A stretch of DNA of 16,296 nucleotides, taken from positions 1-16,296 of the forward strand of contig QFQB01000038.1 in assembly GCA_003241475.1 (NCBI GenBank), written 5' to 3'. The first letter of the stretch is position 1; each line of letters starts with the position of its first letter. The notes beneath the pieces were generated by a model. That model saw only the letters and a list, made by a program, of their open reading frames with translations, was not told the DNA's origin and searched no databases. The position numbers were made by a program, and so were the translations under genes. Below, piece by piece: positions 14,375 to 16,296 of the stretch. This DNA comes from Micavibrio aeruginosavorus (GTDB lineage Bacteria; Pseudomonadota; Alphaproteobacteria; Micavibrionales; Micavibrionaceae).

Positions 14375-15382
14375 ATGAAAATTTTTTCTCTTATTGCCGC
14401 TTTGTTTTCCGTGTTGTTGCTGACGGCGTGCGCCGAAACACAATTTGGTGCCAACCTTGCAAAAAATGTAACCCGCGATAACCGTTCACAGGGCGGGTAT
14501 AAAGTAGGGAACCCGTACCTGATCGACGGACAGGAATATTACCCGCAGGAAAATTTCAATTATTCCGAAACGGGAATCGCCTCGTGGTACGGTCCGGGAT
14601 TTCATTCCAAATCAACAGCGAACGGCGAACAATATGATCAGAACGAGCTGACGGCCGCTCACCGCACATTGCAGATGCCCTCGCTCGTGCGCGTCACCAA
14701 TCTTGAAAACGGACGCTCCGTTGTCGTGCGGGTGAATGATCGCGGACCCTATGCGCGCGGACGCATCATCGATGTCTCTTCCAAAGCCGCCGAGCTTTTG
14801 GCCATGAAAGGCAAAGGCACGGCCAAAGTCCGCGTTGAGACGCTTCCGGCGGAATCGCGCCGCATTGCTGAAGATGCGCGCGCTGGCAAAGATACGCGCG
14901 GTTATGAAATTGCTTTGAACGGCAACCCGCGTCCCGCCCAGCCGAATATGCCTGTAACGCTCTATCCGACGCCGACGGCGATTGCCGTCCAGACCACAGC
15001 GCCAGAAGACACCATGGGCGCGACGCAAGTCGCTTCTGTGGAAGCCGTGCCGCTTGAACCGTCTCGCTTGGCGCCTGTGCAGGGCCACATCGCCAATGAC
15101 GGGCGGTTTATGCCCAATCCGGTCGTAACGCAGCAGCCGGTGGTGGCATCTTCCTCAAATATCTTTGTTCAGGCTGGCGCGTTCAGCGATCAGGCGAACG
15201 CCCAAAAATTGGCCACACGCCTGACATCCTACGGCAACGCAAAAGTTTATCCGACGACGGTAAACGGACGTAGCTTCTATCGCGTGCGTCTCGGTCCGTT
15301 TGCCGCTGTACCACAGGCGGATGCCGCCTTGAATCAGGTGCTTTTGGGCGGTGTAAACAACGCCTTGATCGTGGTCGATTAA
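14375..15382 (+). CDS. rlpA: RlpA septal-ring lytic transglycosylase lipoprotein with SPOR domain
   Basis: Protein of 335 aa. The frame is open from an earlier ATG at 14240, but ATG 14375 gives a proper lipoprotein signal with lipobox LTAC (Cys19), so it is chosen. A double-psi beta-barrel domain follows (about 67-157): GIASWYGPGFHSKSTANGEQ, AAHRTL and VRVNDRGPYARGR. Glu85, His96 and Asp122 match the spacing of the catalytic Glu120/His131/Asp157 of Pseudomonas aeruginosa RlpA, so activity on glycan strands lacking stem peptides is likely. A Pro/Ala/Val-rich linker (about 180-257) leads to a C-terminal SPOR domain (about 261-335, NIFVQAGAFSDQANAQ), which binds denuded septal peptidoglycan. It lies between mltB (7-base gap) and the carboxypeptidase gene. 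Confidence 0.95.
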   Translation: MKIFSLIAALFSVLLLTACAETQFGANLAKNVTRDNRSQGGYKVGNPYLIDGQEYYPQENFNYSETGIASWYGPGFHSKSTANGEQYDQNELTAAHRTLQMPSLVRVTNLENGRSVVVRVNDRGPYARGRIIDVSSKAAELLAMKGKGTAKVRVETLPAESRRIAEDARAGKDTRGYEIALNGNPRPAQPNMPVTLYPTPTAIAVQTTAPEDTMGATQVASVEAVPLEPSRLAPVQGHIANDGRFMPNPVVTQQPVVASSSNIFVQAGAFSDQANAQKLATRLTSYGNAKVYPTTVNGRSFYRVRLGPFAAVPQADAALNQVLLGGVNNALIVVD

Positions 15383-15486
15383 AACCCGCCTAAAAATCAT
15401 AAAAATCGGAGCGGAAGGCTTGCGCGGCGGGCCATTCCCTGTTTTCATACCGCTCTGGCTCACCTGAATTTTTACGGTTCGTTTTT
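15383..15486. other. 104-base gap between rlpA and the carboxypeptidase gene, possible structured leader
   Basis: The gap holds an inverted repeat, TCGGAGCGG (15406-15414) with CCGCTCTGG (15450-15458), pairing over nine positions with G-T wobbles around a 35-base loop. There is no T-run directly after it, so it is not a standard terminator. No convincing promoter or Shine-Dalgarno was found. Confidence 0.3.
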
Positions 15487-16296
15487 ATGCGCAATAATTT
15501 GCTTTTCCCGCTTGTTTTCTTCTTTGCCTACGTCACGTTTGGCCTTCCCGCCAACGCCGTCGAGACACTCGCAAAACAAGCCTACATCATCGATTACGAT
15601 ACAGGGCAAGTTCTTTACGCTAAAAACGAAAACGAACGGATGCCGACATCCTCCATGTCGAAAACCCTGACAGGCTACATTGTGTTCGATGCCTTGGACT
15701 CTGGCAAAATTACGCTGGATCAGGAATTCCCCGTCAGCGAAAAGGCATGGCGCATGCAAGGCTCCAAAATGTTCGTGCCGTTGGGCGGCATGGTCAAGGT
15801 TGAAGACCTGATCCGCGGCATGCTGATCCAGTCCGGAAACGATGCCACCATCGTTCTAGCCGAAGGCGTGGCGGGAACCGAAGACCAGTTCGTCGAAGCT
15901 ATGAACCGCAAGGCGCAGGAACTCGGCATGAAAGACAGCCATTTCATGAATGCGTCCGGCTGGCCTGATCCCGATCATTATTCGACGGCGCATGATCTCG
16001 CTCTTTTGGGACGCGCCCTGATTCACGATCACCCGACACATTACCATTACGATTCCGAAATTGACTACACCTACAACAACATCAAGCAGGGCAACCGCAA
16101 TCCGCTCCTGTATAAAAACATCGGCGCGGACGGCATCAAGACGGGACACACCGAAGACGCAGGCTACGGCTTGATGGGCTCTGCCGTGCGCGGCGACCGC
16201 CGCGTTGTCATGGTCTTGAACGGCATGGCCTCCATGAACGAGCGCGCGCAGGAATCTACGCGCATGATGGAATGGGCGCTGGCGAGCTTTACCAAC
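15487..16296 (+). CDS. D-alanyl-D-alanine carboxypeptidase (PBP5/DacC type), cut by window end
   Basis: The frame runs 270 codons to the window edge without a stop; usual family length is about 380-420 aa, so the C-terminal domain and membrane anchor are outside. A signal peptide (hydrophobic 5-20, likely cleavage near ANA at 24) sends it to the periplasm. The serine peptidase S11 motifs are all present: S-x-x-K at 56-59 (SMSK, nucleophile Ser56, Lys59), SGN at 116-118, and KTG at 218-220 (GIKTGHT). QAYIIDYDTGQVLYAKN (31-47) is the usual opening. It removes the terminal D-Ala from peptidoglycan stem peptides, limiting cross-linking. The order mltB-rlpA-carboxypeptidase makes a compact cell-wall remodelling block. 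ATG 15487 has no strong Shine-Dalgarno but gives a proper signal peptide. Confidence 0.93.
   Translation, partial: MRNNLLFPLVFFFAYVTFGLPANAVETLAKQAYIIDYDTGQVLYAKNENERMPTSSMSKTLTGYIVFDALDSGKITLDQEFPVSEKAWRMQGSKMFVPLGGMVKVEDLIRGMLIQSGNDATIVLAEGVAGTEDQFVEAMNRKAQELGMKDSHFMNASGWPDPDHYSTAHDLALLGRALIHDHPTHYHYDSEIDYTYNNIKQGNRNPLLYKNIGADGIKTGHTEDAGYGLMGSAVRGDRRVVMVLNGMASMNERAQESTRMMEWALASFTN

Noticed and set aside
14612..15088. 158-aa minus-strand open frame
   Set aside because: It is antisense to rlpA, Arg-rich, and shows no domain.
1..16296. CRISPR array, insertion sequence or prophage
   Set aside because: No regularly spaced repeats, transposase, integrase or phage structural gene was seen anywhere in the window.

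Overview
The window looks like a piece of an alphaproteobacterial chromosome. This is inferred from the right-hand block: tRNA-Ser next to an MltB-type transglycosylase, an RlpA lipoprotein and a PBP5-type D-Ala-D-Ala carboxypeptidase, a gene order I know from Rhodospirillales-like and related alphaproteobacteria. Base composition differs between the two ends: hand counts of single 60-base lines give about 35% G+C inside the flippase (601-660) and about 63% inside rlpA (15001-15060). The species cannot be named from the sequence alone. No gene-free stretch exceeds 300 bases.

Layout. (1) 1-9502 is a surface-polysaccharide locus. A truncated methyltransferase-like gene runs leftward off the edge (1-324). 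Divergent from it lie a Wzx-like flippase (438-1700) and then a tightly packed, mostly overlapping run: a SAM methyltransferase, three consecutive related GT2 glycosyltransferases, two consecutive related GT4 glycosyltransferases, and an acyltransferase-3/SGNH O-acyltransferase. The simplest reading is a cytoplasmic assembly line that builds, methylates and exports a lipid-linked glycan, which is then O-acylated at the membrane. No polymerase, ligase or initiating phosphoglycosyltransferase is visible in the window. (2) 9499-10999, opposite strand: a nitronate monooxygenase-family flavoprotein followed by a DUF4442 hot-dog thioesterase-like protein, overlapping by 11 nt. (3) 11093-12363: a divergent redox/sulfur module. 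An AhpD-like peroxidase-type protein points left; a two-cysteine ArsR repressor (YgaV/BigR/SqrR type) and a membrane rhodanese (YgaP type) point right. A perfect 14-bp palindrome lies in their shared promoter region. (4) 12419-12508: tRNA-Ser(UGA), minus strand. (5) 12585-16296: a cell-envelope block (DUF218/ElyC-like protein, lytic transglycosylase, RlpA, D-Ala-D-Ala carboxypeptidase cut by the window end).

Most notable observations: the tandem GT2 triplet and GT4 pair, which look like local duplications; the flippase gene without an ATG, whose in-frame upstream ATG is cut off by a TAG; and the AhpD / dithiol ArsR / YgaP module, whose operator-like palindrome sits exactly in the spacer of the AhpD promoter. 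The families are all known; novelty, if any, lies in the combinations and in the glycan made.
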